The notes under the pieces are model-generated. The model made no database searches. It was not told where the DNA came from and saw only the letters and a list, made by a program, of their open reading frames with translations. Below are positions 49,349 to 60,442 of a stretch of DNA of 64,000 nucleotides, piece after piece. The stretch's first letter is position 1. Each line of letters begins with the position of its first letter. A program made the position numbers and the translations under genes. The stretch is from Hoplostethus atlanticus. Its lineage: Eukaryota > Chordata > Actinopteri > Trachichthyiformes > Trachichthyidae. The stretch spans positions 4,504,501 through 4,568,500 of the forward strand of contig JAXDDX010000007.1 in NCBI GenBank assembly GCA_034670405.1, read 5' to 3'.

Positions 49349-50083
49349 CATGCACACTATTGGCAACTTTGGCTGTCTCACAATATATGTATTTCAGTAT
49401 AACAATTATTAACACAATTCATGGGAATGAGCGAAACGGTCAGTGGACAGAAAGGCTCTAGAGTTTTCAGTATTGCCATTTGGTCCGGCCTATCCAAGCT
49501 GGTGTGTGTGTGTGTGTGTGTGCTTGTGTGTGCTTGTGTGTGCAAGGGGGGGTGGGGATGGGGACGGCTGCGTTGTGTTTCCTGTGTCGCAGTTTACAGT
49601 TTTTTAGAGCAAGAAAAATGGGCTTATGTAACGGTCATGTGATTTAGCCAGAAATAGTGGTGGGGCTACAGCTGCTGCCTCTCCTCCTGCAGCTCGGTTC
49701 CTTGGCTTTTGGCAGCAGCCAGACAGACACACTGCGCACTTCTCCTGCTAGCTCGGAAAACAACTTCTGCTCAGTTACACACACAAATACTGTACTATAG
49801 ATGCAAAAAAAAGACAATGTACAAAAATGCATGCATGAGCAAATGTTCACAAACTGCATGTAAACAAATAATGCATAAGTTCTCGTGCTAACACACAGAC
49901 GTACGTCTCATACACAGAAGTAATGGATACAAAACACACAAACATACTGAACCACATGCACAAAATGTCTGCATGCACACATTCAAATACATGTTAGATG
50001 TATATACAACTTAAACATGAACCCTAATGGGATTAACGGATTAACTCATATATAAGGGTCCTCACCTTTCCATCTGGGTTGTG

Positions 50084-50089
<6 letters not shown>

Positions 50090-50126
<37 letters not shown>
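50090..50126. repeat. (GT)18 microsatellite
   Basis: About 37 bases of GT dinucleotides, 0.7 kb before exon 4. Confidence 0.95.
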
Positions 50127-50130
<4 letters not shown>

Positions 50131-50822
50131 CATGAGCATGAGCCTGTTTGTGTGTGGGCGTGTGGCGCTGTGAGGCTGACGGACGTGTGGAAAAAGGAAA
50201 AAAGGGAGGATTGGAGATGCAGGCATAGAGAAGGAGAGCGTGGAGGAGGAGGAGAGGAGCTGTACAGTGAAGAGCTAGTAGAGCGGAAGGAAGCGCTCTG
50301 AAATGGGAGATCATTGGGTTTAGCTAAGGGCGAGGCAGGAGGCAGGAGGGATTCTCACCATGTTAGCATCACTGTCAGGAGCTGTCTAGCTACAGCCAGT
50401 GTCCTGGTCCCAATGAATTCAGGCGCCCTCGTGCCATATACTGTATGAAACACCATTAGTCATGCATTGCAGAATGTGAGAGTGGAATAATCACAATTTC
50501 ATTTTCACAGTGATAACCATGAAATGAAGATCTCCGATATTGCCAGACATTATGTGGGTCTCCATGTTGACCTATATTACGAACGTTGGCTGACTGAGAT
50601 TCTGGCTACTATCTTCCTTACTTGTTTTCATGTAGTCAAATACATACTTGTTGCAATGTGCATCAAAATATATTACCCACACTTGTAGAAGTCAGTCCTC
50701 TTCATCTTCCTTTTCACTGTTCTTCTTTTTTCCCCGGCCACTTTGAAATGATCACGACTGTTGCCGCGTCAAGCTGTGTACGGTTCCGCATTAAACTGAC
50801 GCTGTATCATGTCTACCTGCAG

Positions 50823-50939
50823 GTCAGCACAACTACCTGTGCGCCGGGAGAAATGACTGCATCATTGACAAGATCAGAAGGAAAAACTGTCCCGCGTGTC
50901 GTGTACGGAAGTGTCTCCAAGCTGGGATGAACCTGGGAG
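50823..50939 (+). CDS. nr3c2: Mineralocorticoid receptor exon 4: second zinc finger
   Basis: The exon is 117 bases, the conserved size for NR3C exon 4. It completes G645 and encodes 646-683 plus one base of 684. The acceptor is CTACCTGCAG and the donor GTAAGG at 50940. The second C4 finger uses C651, C657, C667 and C670. The D-box AGRND (652-656) is the dimer interface on palindromic response elements. The end reads [17 protein letters not shown]. Human MR has LQ where this protein has V672-R673, while human GR has YR. Arginine at the second position makes this small stretch GR-like. I believe this is common in fish MRs, but I did not check it. Confidence 0.97.
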
Positions 50940-52435
50940 GTAAGGAGTCCCACCCTCGTTCCAGATTTGTCCCGGTCACATGTCTCGGATCTGACATTTG
51001 AGTCAACTTGTGTGAGGTCCCCTCGGCTAATAAGAAATGATAGAAATGGAAAAGTAGGTCTTTGCTGTAGTCATACGAGGCCCGGGGATACTGGAATGAT
51101 GTGTATCTATAGCAGCGAGGAGTGTAATTAATGAATGCCGATGGAAAGCTGCTCACCAGGACATTAACACTTAGCACCAGTGAGCTTTCAGGCTTCATGG
51201 AACCCGCGCAATTTCTAGGTTATCAGATTTCTTGGTTTTGAGTATGTGTCAGAAATCAGATATATCGCAATTATGGGCATTTAAGGAGGAATACCACTGA
51301 ATTTCAGCTTTTAAATATGTCATCCCTATGCTTTAGCACAGTCTGCTGTTTTCTATTGTCAGAAAAGAGACAAGAGAGAAGGTTTTGTGCCAGCCTCCAA
51401 TTTGTGCTCCCCAAACAGCGTGTTAAGCCTCCATAGACAATGAATAGCACAAGTGGTGATTGGTGAATGTCAGAACACCCTGATGGGGTTTCTGGGAATT
51501 TCCTGCTTTGAATATGATAGTTACTATTATGTAAAGCTTTTCTGTAAAATTTAAACATTTAAAGAATACAACGTCAGTCACACACTGATTGTCACTGGAG
51601 CGGCTCCAGGCTATAAAATGGTATGACATATTGGTTCTCTTGATTTTCTTCACAAACGCTCATTTTCCTAAGCTACAACAATAAAGCATGTTGGCAGCAT
51701 CTAGCCTTTTTCTTTTAAATGGCACTAAACATTATGTCCAACATGTGTGGAAATGTTTCATTACCCTGGAACCAAGCCAAGCCATTGATAATGCATTGTA
51801 AAATGTTGGGCATCGATTGCGAAATCAATTCCGGAAAAGTTTCTGTGTGGATAATAACCTTTTATTGTGCCTCCAAGATCCTGTGTCTCTCTGTATTAGA
51901 ATGTATGGGAATATACAAACAATGCACAGGAAATCTCATGGATGAAATATGTGCTTATTGCACTATGGAGTACTACCCCTTGGTGTTGTTGCTGAACTTT
52001 TATTGTGCTTAATTTAAGATGGACTGTTTCCAAGGCCTGATTCACATCCGTACAGCCTTTCTCATTTAAAGTTACAACTTCCCAGAAGTTACAACTTCCT
52101 GTAGACAGACAGATAACAGGTTTCCTTTAAAGTTTTACTACACACTACATAACATTTAAACTAAGCCCCTTTGTGAGTGTTGTTGTTACAGTGAGAAATA
52201 AAGTTTTACATGGTTACCGCCGACTGGAAAACATAAAACAGATTATTACACACATATAACAGACACAAACATTGGAACCCAAATTCTTTATACTGTATAG
52301 GTCCATATTTGCTTTTGGTTAACAGTATACCAATACCTATATCTCACCTTTTCCTCATCTCAGTCAGACTATCTATATCATAAATCCCCAATGACATCGA
52401 CAATTTGCTAATAAGAACTGTTGTGTTCCCCACAG
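50940..52435 (+). other. Intron 4 of nr3c2, 1.5 kb
   Basis: Starts GTAAGG and ends TGTTCCCCACAG. AT-rich, with no repeat array or mobile element recognised. Confidence 0.9.
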
Positions 52436-52780
52436 CACGCAAGTCCAAGAAGTTAGGTAAGCTGAAAGGAGTTAGCGAGGACCTGCAGGGCACTAAGGAC
52501 GGCCAAACACCCGCGGGCGGCGGGGGAGGGGTTTACCTGTCCTCGGAGAAGGAGCTGAACGCCAGCGCTGCCAATGCCCTGGTGCCCCACGGGCCCGGGG
52601 TGGTCACACCTTTTCTGCCGCCCTCCATCTGCAGCGTGTTGGAGCTGATCGAGCCTGAAGAGGTGTTCTCTGGCTACGACAACACCCAGCCTGACACCAC
52701 TGACCACCTGCTGTCCAGCCTCAACCGCCTGGCTGGAAAGCAGATGGTACGCATGGTGAAGTGGGCCAAAGTACTTCCAG
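52436..52780 (+). CDS. nr3c2: Mineralocorticoid receptor exon 5: hinge and start of ligand-binding domain
   Basis: Completes A684 and encodes 685-798 plus one base of 799. It begins [11 protein letters not shown] (685-695), a basic nuclear localisation and DNA-binding extension. A variable hinge follows with a run of five glycines (710-715 region) where mammalian MR has glutamine and proline runs. From about 745 the ligand-binding domain begins ([16 protein letters not shown]). Helix 3 holds N780 and Q786, aligned with human N770 and Q776, which contact the steroid C21 hydroxyl and the 3-keto group. K795 aligns with human K785 of the coactivator charge clamp. The exon ends KVLP-G before a non-consensus but valid GTTAGT donor. 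GC content is clearly higher than in the introns. Confidence 0.96.
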
Positions 52781-55047
52781 GTTAGTGACCATCAGGGAGC
52801 TGGGGCCTATCTTTAGCGGTGTGTTTCATCCAGGGTTTGGCAAAAGGGTTAAAACACGTGGCCGTCATAGACCCAGGTTAGGGAGTCTGAGGTGAGGGTA
52901 AATGCTAAATCTAAACGGACGAGATAAATGTCAATGTAGGGCAAAGTTGGTAAAGGGCAGCTTTACAGTGATGGGTTCAAACAACAGGCACAAGAGCTGC
53001 CAGGTTATTTTAATGGAGAAATGGGGCTTAGCATTTAAAGTGATACTATGAATCCAATAGTTACAGTTTCAAGATTTTAAAAAAATTAAGGTGCAGTTCA
53101 ACAGTTCAGTGTATTCACCTGATGAAAGTAACTCTTCCGATAAATTCTCCAATCAAATAAATCAAAACATAAACGAAGCTTGGGCGTCAGTGTTTCAACT
53201 AGGGGTCAACTATACTGCAATTATGGATTGGGGCTTTAACGAGGGTACCACTGTGGATTCACATATTTGAAGAATGCCTCCCTGCTACTCTCGTCAGGGC
53301 ACAAAACGTCTTCTCGCTTCCCAGCCGACTGCGGAGCACGGCACATTTAATTTCAAATATAAGGTTGGGGGAAATTATTCTTGCAAAGCTCCAACAAGAT
53401 TAGCAACGCAATCCCATTTTAAGATTACATTGAATCAAGATTAAGATTTCCACACGGAACTCATTTACATCCCTGTTGTCTGATGTTACGTTCAAAAGAA
53501 AATCGAGCATCTCTCACATTCATGTTTACCTGTAAGCCATAAGCACAGGCGGAAAAAAATTGTTTGAAAAGAGATAAACAAGTTCTATAAAACGTCAGTC
53601 AGTGGGAGACATATTGAAAGATGCCTTACAGGTAGCTCTTTGAAGCTGTTTAATTTGCTGTATTGCAAATATTTGATACCTCCACGGTGTCTGCTTGCCA
53701 TATCCGGACGTATAAATAGAAGGGGAGCCAGACAGAAGGGTCAAAATGAGTGCCTTCGACTTTCAAAGACACGCCACCCTCTGCATTCAGTTTACATTGG
53801 GACGTAGCAATGTTAATGCACAGCACAACGTGGAAGACGGAGTCCTATCGGTTCTGTTGGAAGAGTACCTGCAGTACAGTATCTTCCCTATGGCTCTTTC
53901 TAGGGCATATAAAACTGCGGGAGCTACCTTAGCGTTGCATACTGGACAGAGATGCAATGCAAAGCCTTTCTATGGTTACCTCAACAATGTGAAGAAGCTA
54001 CTCTTAAAAATCTTTAGGTTATTTTGCTGATTTCAGACCGTACTCTGTTGTTGATGTTCATGTCCCCCCGCCACTGGTGCATAGTATGGGGACATCATGG
54101 CGCCGTCTGTGCGTCTTTCTACGCGTGTTGACCCATTTTTGTGACCACAATAACTCAAGAGCAATACACGATAGAAAACTTCATCCTTCCACCACAGGTA
54201 TCCCCTATGGAGGAGGTGACCTGGGTGCATTTTGGAGCACCTTACTGCAGACATTTGCACATTAATGAGGAAAAAGATATTTTCTTGAAACTCCTTCATG
54301 CTTTAAAGAGACCGCGTTCATCTTAATACCACCCATGTGTTATGTGCAGGCGAGTATGTTGACACATGTTTGATATATCACGGTGGTCATGGCGGGACAT
54401 TAGGCAACTCAAGTGGCTCTCGTTCCCACAGAGACTAGATAGTCATTTGATTCAAACACGTTCCATAAAAAGTGTTGCACAGCCTACATACCTACGTCAC
54501 AAATATGTAAAAACACATGCTTTGGGACACATAGAGTTTGGCAGATTGAAACACAGGGACTGAAATAGTCCCTAAGCTTTGATAAGTCATTTGCGTGTCC
54601 TCAGTTGGCCTATGTTTTGGACGAGTTTCTAGCCAGAGAGTTTGATTGAGAGTTTGGCAAGTTTCCTATTCTACTCTATTTATGGAGCTCCATAGACAAC
54701 AGGCCAATAACTGGAAGCCTTGGGGGATTCGTGTGAAACAAGAATGGGTCGTTATCATGTCTAAACAAATATTAGCACAACTGTGCCATCATGCCACATA
54801 GTTGCATGCACACACACACACACACACACACATGTGGGACAGAATACACATATGAATAGACATGTGCGTACAGATACACCTCCACTAGGTAGGCGCTGCA
54901 CAAGTTGTTGCTGAAGTCCGAATGAATAAACTGAGAGTAAACCTGAGCGTTGTGTCAACTACACTCAAACACAATGCTTTCTTCTCATCAGCTTCATCTC
55001 CTGTCTGCTCCTGTCTCTGTGTGTGTGTGTGTGTGTGTGTGTGTTAG
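52781..55047 (+). other. Intron 5 of nr3c2, 2.3 kb
   Basis: Starts GTTAGT and ends in a TG repeat followed by TTAG. A (CA)n run is at 54809-54831. A 94-codon open frame at 53746-54030 has no recognisable similarity and no coding-like context. Confidence 0.9.
55018..55047 (+). promoter_or_regulatory. Exon 6 splice acceptor formed by (TG)13 plus TTAG
   Basis: 27 bases of TG dinucleotides (55018-55044) lie directly before T-A-G. The region where U2AF normally finds a polypyrimidine tract is therefore alternating purine and pyrimidine. A pyrimidine-rich stretch (CTTCTCATCAGCTTCATCTC, then CTGTCTGCTCCTGTCTC) lies further upstream at about 54980-55017 and may serve instead. All other acceptors of this gene have a normal tract. 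Confidence 0.9.
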
Positions 55048-55192
55048 GTTTCCGGGGCCTGCCCATTGAGGACCAAATCACCCTGATCCAATACTCATGG
55101 ATGTGTCTGTCCTCCTTCTGCCTCAGCTGGCGTTCCTACAAACACACCAATGGACAGATGCTCTACTTTGCCCCCGACCTCATCTTTAACGA
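55048..55192 (+). CDS. nr3c2: Mineralocorticoid receptor exon 6: ligand-binding domain helices 3-5 and beta turn
   Basis: The exon is 145 bases, the conserved NR3C size. It completes G799 and encodes 800-846 plus two bases of 847. It reads [20 protein letters not shown], the nuclear receptor signature region of helices 3-5, then [21 protein letters not shown]820 aligns with human S810, the site of the activating S810L change, and R827 with human R817, which anchors the steroid 3-keto group. C823 stands where human MR has A813. The donor is GTAGGT at 55193. The alternative GT four bases later would put TAG in frame. The acceptor is unusual (separate entry). Confidence 0.96.
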
Positions 55193-56396
55193 GTAGGTCT
55201 ACACTCCCATACCTACAGTATCCCGCTCACAGAGCCCCGCTGGTAGTAGCATGCAGTGGCAAAGATAGTTTATGGAACTACCAAGTTTAAATTTGTACCT
55301 GTGTTATATAGTATACCTGTGTGGTTTAGCAGACGTCCTCGGGGGCTGTCACTCACTGTGTGTAAGAAGTCACATCACAGCAAATAGAGAGGCATCTGCC
55401 TTGTCAGCACCTGAGCAGATTTAAAATTTGTCGCTGTCTACACAAACACGTCTATTAAGGATGTGATAAAATAATCGGTTGTTGTTCAGATTTAGGCAAA
55501 CATTTTAAAGTTGGCTGACAGAATCTGCTAAAACATGTATTATGCACCGTGATACTTAACATGCAGTTTATGTGTCAGATAATTCATGTTTAGCTTTGAT
55601 AATTGATAGAACAGATTCACATAACAGCATTTTTTGGTTGACCACTTAGTTGGCCCAGTTTGTTTGACTCGTGGTATCTGGGAGGTTCTGCTATTTTCAG
55701 CAGCTCATCAGATGTGCGTGTTGTTACAAGAGCTCCATCAGCATGCATCGACTTGGGTACTGGATATTACAGAGTAAGGAGTCCCTTTTCCTACTGTACT
55801 CTTACTGTACTAGGTTTCATGGTGATTATTTCTCGTCCAGGAAGTGATGATGTGATTAAAACAAGGTCATAATCTTGCGGCTGATTCTTGGCACTCCTTT
55901 AAGGAAATGATTTTGTACCTTTGGATCACTCCTTAATTGTGTCAGGCACAGACGATCAAAGTCTAGCAGAGGCAGTCGATGGGCCACTTGGTCTGCCCTA
56001 ATGTGTTTGAAAAGACAGTAAGTAAAGGGAAAGCGTACGTGGGCCTATTCTTGTTGGAGCTGCGGTGCGCGGCTGATGTCAAATCAAATACTAAAGAATG
56101 AATCCTGCAATTAAATATGAATTTATCTCATAAATGAACAAATGGTCTATTGGTTTTGATGTCTTCTTTACCATGGAACGGCCGTACTTAACTGCTGTTG
56201 CGGTATGTGACGCAGTCAGAGCCGGCCTGTCCCACTGACGGATGGGCCTGGTATTCAGCTTGACAGTGCAGATGAGATGATAGACCCGCTGGATTTAGTG
56301 GTGGCCTGGATGTTGGTCACATGCTCAGTGCTCTGTCAGAGCAGACTGGATGTCACTGCCATCCCCTACATGCCTGTTATCAGGTCACGCTCGAAG

Positions 56397-56418
56397 CCCC
56401 CCCCCCCCCCCCCCCCCC
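56397..56418. repeat. Poly-C run of 22
   Basis: Twenty-two consecutive C residues; the exact length may vary with sequencing. Confidence 0.95.
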
Positions 56419-57054
56419 AACTGAGGACAGCATATAGAGCAAGGTTAAAACTCATATACAGAGATTTAAAGAGATGAGCAAGTGTGTCCTGCTTGCCTGC
56501 TTTTTAGTAAGTTGTTCATTTAGTCTGTCTGTCTTCTGGTTGGTTATTTTGTCGATCAGTCAAAAATGAATACTACTAATAATCCATAACATTGCCGAGA
56601 CTACTCCACTGTCTTGAGGGGGGAGTGGGCTGTGTGTACTTGTTTCCATAGCTACTTAGTGCTCATTGACTCAGGGCATTAAGGCATTTATTGAATAGAC
56701 ACTCACTCAGCTATTAGAGCCAGAAATCAGTGAGTAAACAGTGAAGATACAGATGTGATATTTTATGTCAAAGATAAAGTAAGCCCGCCATAATCTACGG
56801 CATTTATTTGTTGATGTGTGGTAAAAGCTTGCAGTGGACAAACAGAGCCCTTTCCCTCAAGTTGTGGGCCAGGAGCGAGCACTCAGGCATGGTCACGATT
56901 TAATAAATGTACATAACTGAGCAAGGCGAGGTCTATCTACCGAGTGCAACGGCAGGATGAAATGAAATTGGAATTCAACACATGTAAACATGCTCCGGAA
57001 GCATCGCCAACACAAGGCAGCACCCAACATCCAGTCCACTCCAAAAAAACAAAC

Positions 57055-57056
<2 letters not shown>

Positions 57057-57102
<46 letters not shown>
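57057..57102. repeat. (CAGA)11 microsatellite
   Basis: Perfect CAGA tetranucleotide array of about 46 bases. Confidence 0.95.
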
Positions 57103-57259
57103 GCTTCGTTTTAGATACATCCAAAGCAAGGATGTACTTCTTCTTCTCTGAAGGAATAGTGTTAGCTATTCCCAGCAGCCAAAGGTGAATCTTAACTTTC
57201 TCACTACCTTTGCGTTTCTCCTCAGTTCAGTGCGGCTTCCTGAATCGCTCACCATAGCA

Positions 57260-57263
<4 letters not shown>

Positions 57264-57315
<52 letters not shown>

Positions 57316-57396
57316 GTTCAAGACTGAGTGAGAGAAAGAGACAGAGAGAGGAAAAGAGGTGACAGAGAGGGAGAGAGGGAGAGAGAGGGAGAGAGA

Positions 57397-57440
<44 letters not shown>

Positions 57441-57536
57441 GGAAAAAGTTCAAGACTGAGTGAGAGAAAGAGACAGAGAGAGGAAAAGAGGTGACAGAGA
57501 GGGAGAGAGGGAGAGAGAGGGAGAGAGAGAGAGAGG

Positions 57537-57572
<36 letters not shown>

Positions 57573-57605
57573 GGAGAGAGAGAGGGAGAGAGAGAGGGAG
57601 AGAGA
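57264..57605. repeat. 340-base purine tract with a 132-base internal duplication
   Basis: Nearly all A/G on the + strand. A block starting GGAAAAAGTTCAAGACTGAG occurs at 57309 and again at 57441. Each is followed by the same GAGAAAGAGACAGAG... text, so the region is two 132-base units plus GA arrays. Confidence 0.95.
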
Positions 57606-58398
57606 TTGCCGCCAGGTTTTTTTCCCCCTCCCAAAACCAGCAGCTCATTTTGGGCAGTGATTCAGCAAAATTGATCTCAGAAAGAAAAAAAACAGAAAGA
57701 AAAAAAACGTGTGGAGACTTTGGAAACTCCAGCCCAAAAGTTGTATCAAATGATGTTATGCTGCACTTTGCGAAACTGCTCACATCCACAGTGCTGCTCA
57801 GCGGGGACACAGGTCCATTCATCTCTCAAAAGCAAATAAGTTGTCACTGTTTATCAGTTATTCAGTCAGGCAGACAGACACTAGCTATACGGCGAGCCCT
57901 GTAAAGGATTAGGCTTCCTTATGGTTTAATGGGAACATGATGCACTCCCATCATCCAATCACCATCGGCTGCTGGTCCCCCCCTCTACAGATTGTTTAGT
58001 CTAGTTGCTATCACAGGGAGGAATCTCCACCCTCACTGCCTATGTAATGATGCGGTTTCTCTTTATTCCGTGTTGAGCTCCAGCCTCTTTCAAGTCCAGC
58101 CACACCACTTGCATTTAATTATTAAACTTGAGACGTGATGGTGATTTATAGAGGAGAAGTGGCATTTAAAGCCAATGATTCCCCCTGAATCTGTAGCATC
58201 TGCAGAACACATTTCTCATTGGCTCACGCTGTCACCGTTCTATTGTTTCTTTCCTGTTTCCACGCACTCTATCACAATTGAGATTATTTTGCTGATAAAT
58301 GTGTGTGTGTGTGAAAGAGAAAGAAGCTATTATGCACTATAAGCATGTTGCGCATGTGTATGCAGGTGCAATTGCATAAGTGCACGTGTGATTGGTGG

Positions 58399-58588
58399 CT
58401 CTTAAAAAAAGGTGTGTGTTATTTTTAACACACTGTGCATCTCGTTTGGGACAACGCACATTGGTGTTACTTTTTCCACCACAACTTGAATAATAGTTCT
58501 TAACATATGATGTGTTGAAAAGTAACACAAATGTGTGTGTTGTCCCAAATGGAGGCAGAGAGACAGGTTGACACTTCCTTTTTAAGAG
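58399..58588. mobile_element. Palindromic MITE of about 190 bases
   Basis: CTCTTAAAAAAAGG at 58399-58412 pairs with CCTTTTTAAGAG at 58577-58588. Further inside, 58444-58475 (GTTTGGGACAACGCACAT...) is the inverted counterpart of 58518-58550 with a few mismatches. The whole unit can fold into one long hairpin, typical of non-autonomous DNA transposons in fish. There is no open frame. A clear target duplication was not found, so the superfamily is unknown. Confidence 0.75.
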
Positions 58589-58967
58589 TGTATGTAAAGT
58601 GTATACATGATGTTTCTATGGCGACCGGTGAGATATGGATGTGTGTCTCTCCTACTACGCCACAGCCGTAGAAGAGTGGTGCATCTGTGGTGTGCTACTG
58701 TACGCAGTGCTCTGCAATCTGGGGGGATTTGGTATTCTGCTCTCAGCCCATACTGGCTGGATCCTCTCTCATGGTGTGTGGAGGTTTTATTCACAAGGCA
58801 GAACTAGTACAGTATAAGGAGAGACTGAACGAGTGAGGTTTGGATGGCAGCTTCATCATGACAACTCATGACCCCCCCTCCCCTGACACAGATTACATCA
58901 CCCCTTCTGCCTCTGGCTCTCCCCCCTACAACCCTCTCCCCTCCCCCTCTCGCCTTGCTTTCTCCAG

Positions 58968-59098
58968 GGACCGTATGCAGCAGTCGGCCATGTACGACCT
59001 GTGTCTGGGCATGAGACAGGTGAGCCAGGAGTTTGTGCGACTGCAGCTAACCTACGATGAGTTCCTCTCCATGAAGGTCCTGCTGCTTCTCAGCACAG
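58968..59098 (+). CDS. nr3c2: Mineralocorticoid receptor exon 7: ligand-binding domain helices 6-8
   Basis: The exon is 131 bases, the conserved NR3C size. It completes E847 and encodes 848-890 plus one base of 891: [17 protein letters not shown], then [20 protein letters not shown] and LLLLST. L858 and M862 align with human L848 and M852, which line the steroid pocket. The acceptor follows about 100 bases of C/T-rich DNA and is the strongest in the gene. The donor is GTAGGC at 59099, followed at once by a short GT repeat. Confidence 0.96.
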
Positions 59099-59870
59099 GT
59101 AGGCAGCGGGTCTCGTGTGTGTGTGTGTGTGTGTCTAAATAGGTAATGTGAGGGAGCAGTCACTGTGAATTCGTTGAACTGGGGTGTACTGTACGTGTGA
59201 GAGAGGGAGGGTGCAGGAGTATGATTAAAAGATGATACAAGTGTGTTTCTGTGGACTATACGGGATAACCATAACTTAGTCTGGCTGCAAACCGGTCACG
59301 TCAACCATGTTAAGCTTGTGTGATCAATCCAAGCACCTAGAGGCGTGCATCCCTGGTGCTCGCTATAGCAGGCGAAGCGCAAGAGCTCCACCAGTTAGGA
59401 GCACCCCGGTGACACTCTTTTGCTTAACAGAAGAAGAAGAAGAACCTCCGCTCTCTCTCCCACCTGTCATCGCTCTCGCTATTGCTGCAGTGCGAGCGGT
59501 ATAGTAGTTTCTCTACATTTTAAAACGCTGCCTCAACTCCAACACTGGTCCAAAACATTTGAATTTCAAAGCTGACCTCCTCCTGTTGAGCGTAAAGCAG
59601 CATCAGTGTCATCAAACTGATATTTGTTGAGAGAGAATAGAGAGAATAGAGAGGGAGAGAGGGAGAGAGGGAGGGGGGTGTCTAGCTATTTGAGGAGTCT
59701 ACATGCTGGCCAGACTTCAAACTCTTTGAACCTCAGCACCCAGTGCCAATCTGTGGGAATATTTATTGGGTGGGTATTTATTGCTTACTTATTGAAGTAG
59801 CGCGGAGATGCTAGACTCACACGGGCAAGCATACGCCTGGTAAAATTCACCTCTTTCTAGCATCACGTTG

Positions 59871-59950
59871 TTGCACTTCAATTACATTTAAGGCATTTAG
59901 CTGATACCGTCATCCAGAAGGACATACAACGAGTGCAACAATAGAATAAG
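59871..59950. repeat. Short fish interspersed-repeat fragment
   Basis: The text ATTACATTTAAGGCATTTAG followed by GCTGAT..CATCCA.A.GGAC.TACA resembles a very common fish repeat, usually seen as a short orphan fragment. Identified from memory only. Confidence 0.5.
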
Positions 59951-60411
59951 CTTGTATTTCTATATCACTAACATTACTAGCAACTAATAATCAAGACTGC
60001 AAGGGTCAAAAGATCCGTTGGACTCCTTGATCTTCGTCCTACATTTCCACTGTGATCCATTTTTTTTGTAATTTCAACATCAGATTGAAACCGATCTAAG
60101 GGACTTTTTGTTACCATTCATGAAACCACATTTCCAGAAGGGTGAGGTTGGTTCGGTTTAATAGTACAGTGTACACACTTACATATGGGGGAAAGCATTG
60201 TCCTGATATGAACTCAATGTTGTTGTGTTCATCTATATGCAGGGGGAGCTCTGGGTGGACTTAAGCTGCTGGATGGTGGGCGAGGTGTGCAGGGGAACGT
60301 AGACAGGATATAAAAAAACAAGAGGGGAAAGAAAGACTTAGAGTGAAATCCGACAAAAGTTGACAGCGAGAGCTAGCGGTGGGGAGAAAGAGACAGGTGC
60401 ATAGCTATAGG

Positions 60412-60442
<31 letters not shown>

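Larger units (their letters stand above)
42632..50822 (+). other. Intron 3 of nr3c2, 8.2 kb
   Basis: Bounded by GTATGG and CTACCTGCAG. It holds the 44.3-44.7 kb purine/pyrimidine block and CA/GT arrays at 45.36, 49.31 and 50.09 kb. No additional exon or transposase was recognised. 46.4-49.0 kb contains only short random frames. Confidence 0.9.
55193..58967 (+). other. Intron 6 of nr3c2, 3.8 kb
   Basis: Starts GTAGGT and ends in an exceptionally long pyrimidine-rich tract (about 58865-58965) and CTCCAG. It holds a C run (56397-56418), a CAGA array, the purine-rich 57.26-57.6 kb block and a MITE at 58.4-58.6 kb. Confidence 0.9.

Noticed and set aside
55193..55199. Reading the TAG at the end of exon 6 as a premature stop or pseudogene mark
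   Set aside because: The donor GTAGGT at 55193 gives the conserved 145-base exon and an intact frame into exon 7; the TAG is intronic.
57166..57822. 218-codon and overlapping open frames full of SLSLSL or REREREG text
   Set aside because: These are translations of the GA/CT purine tract, which lacks stops in several frames.
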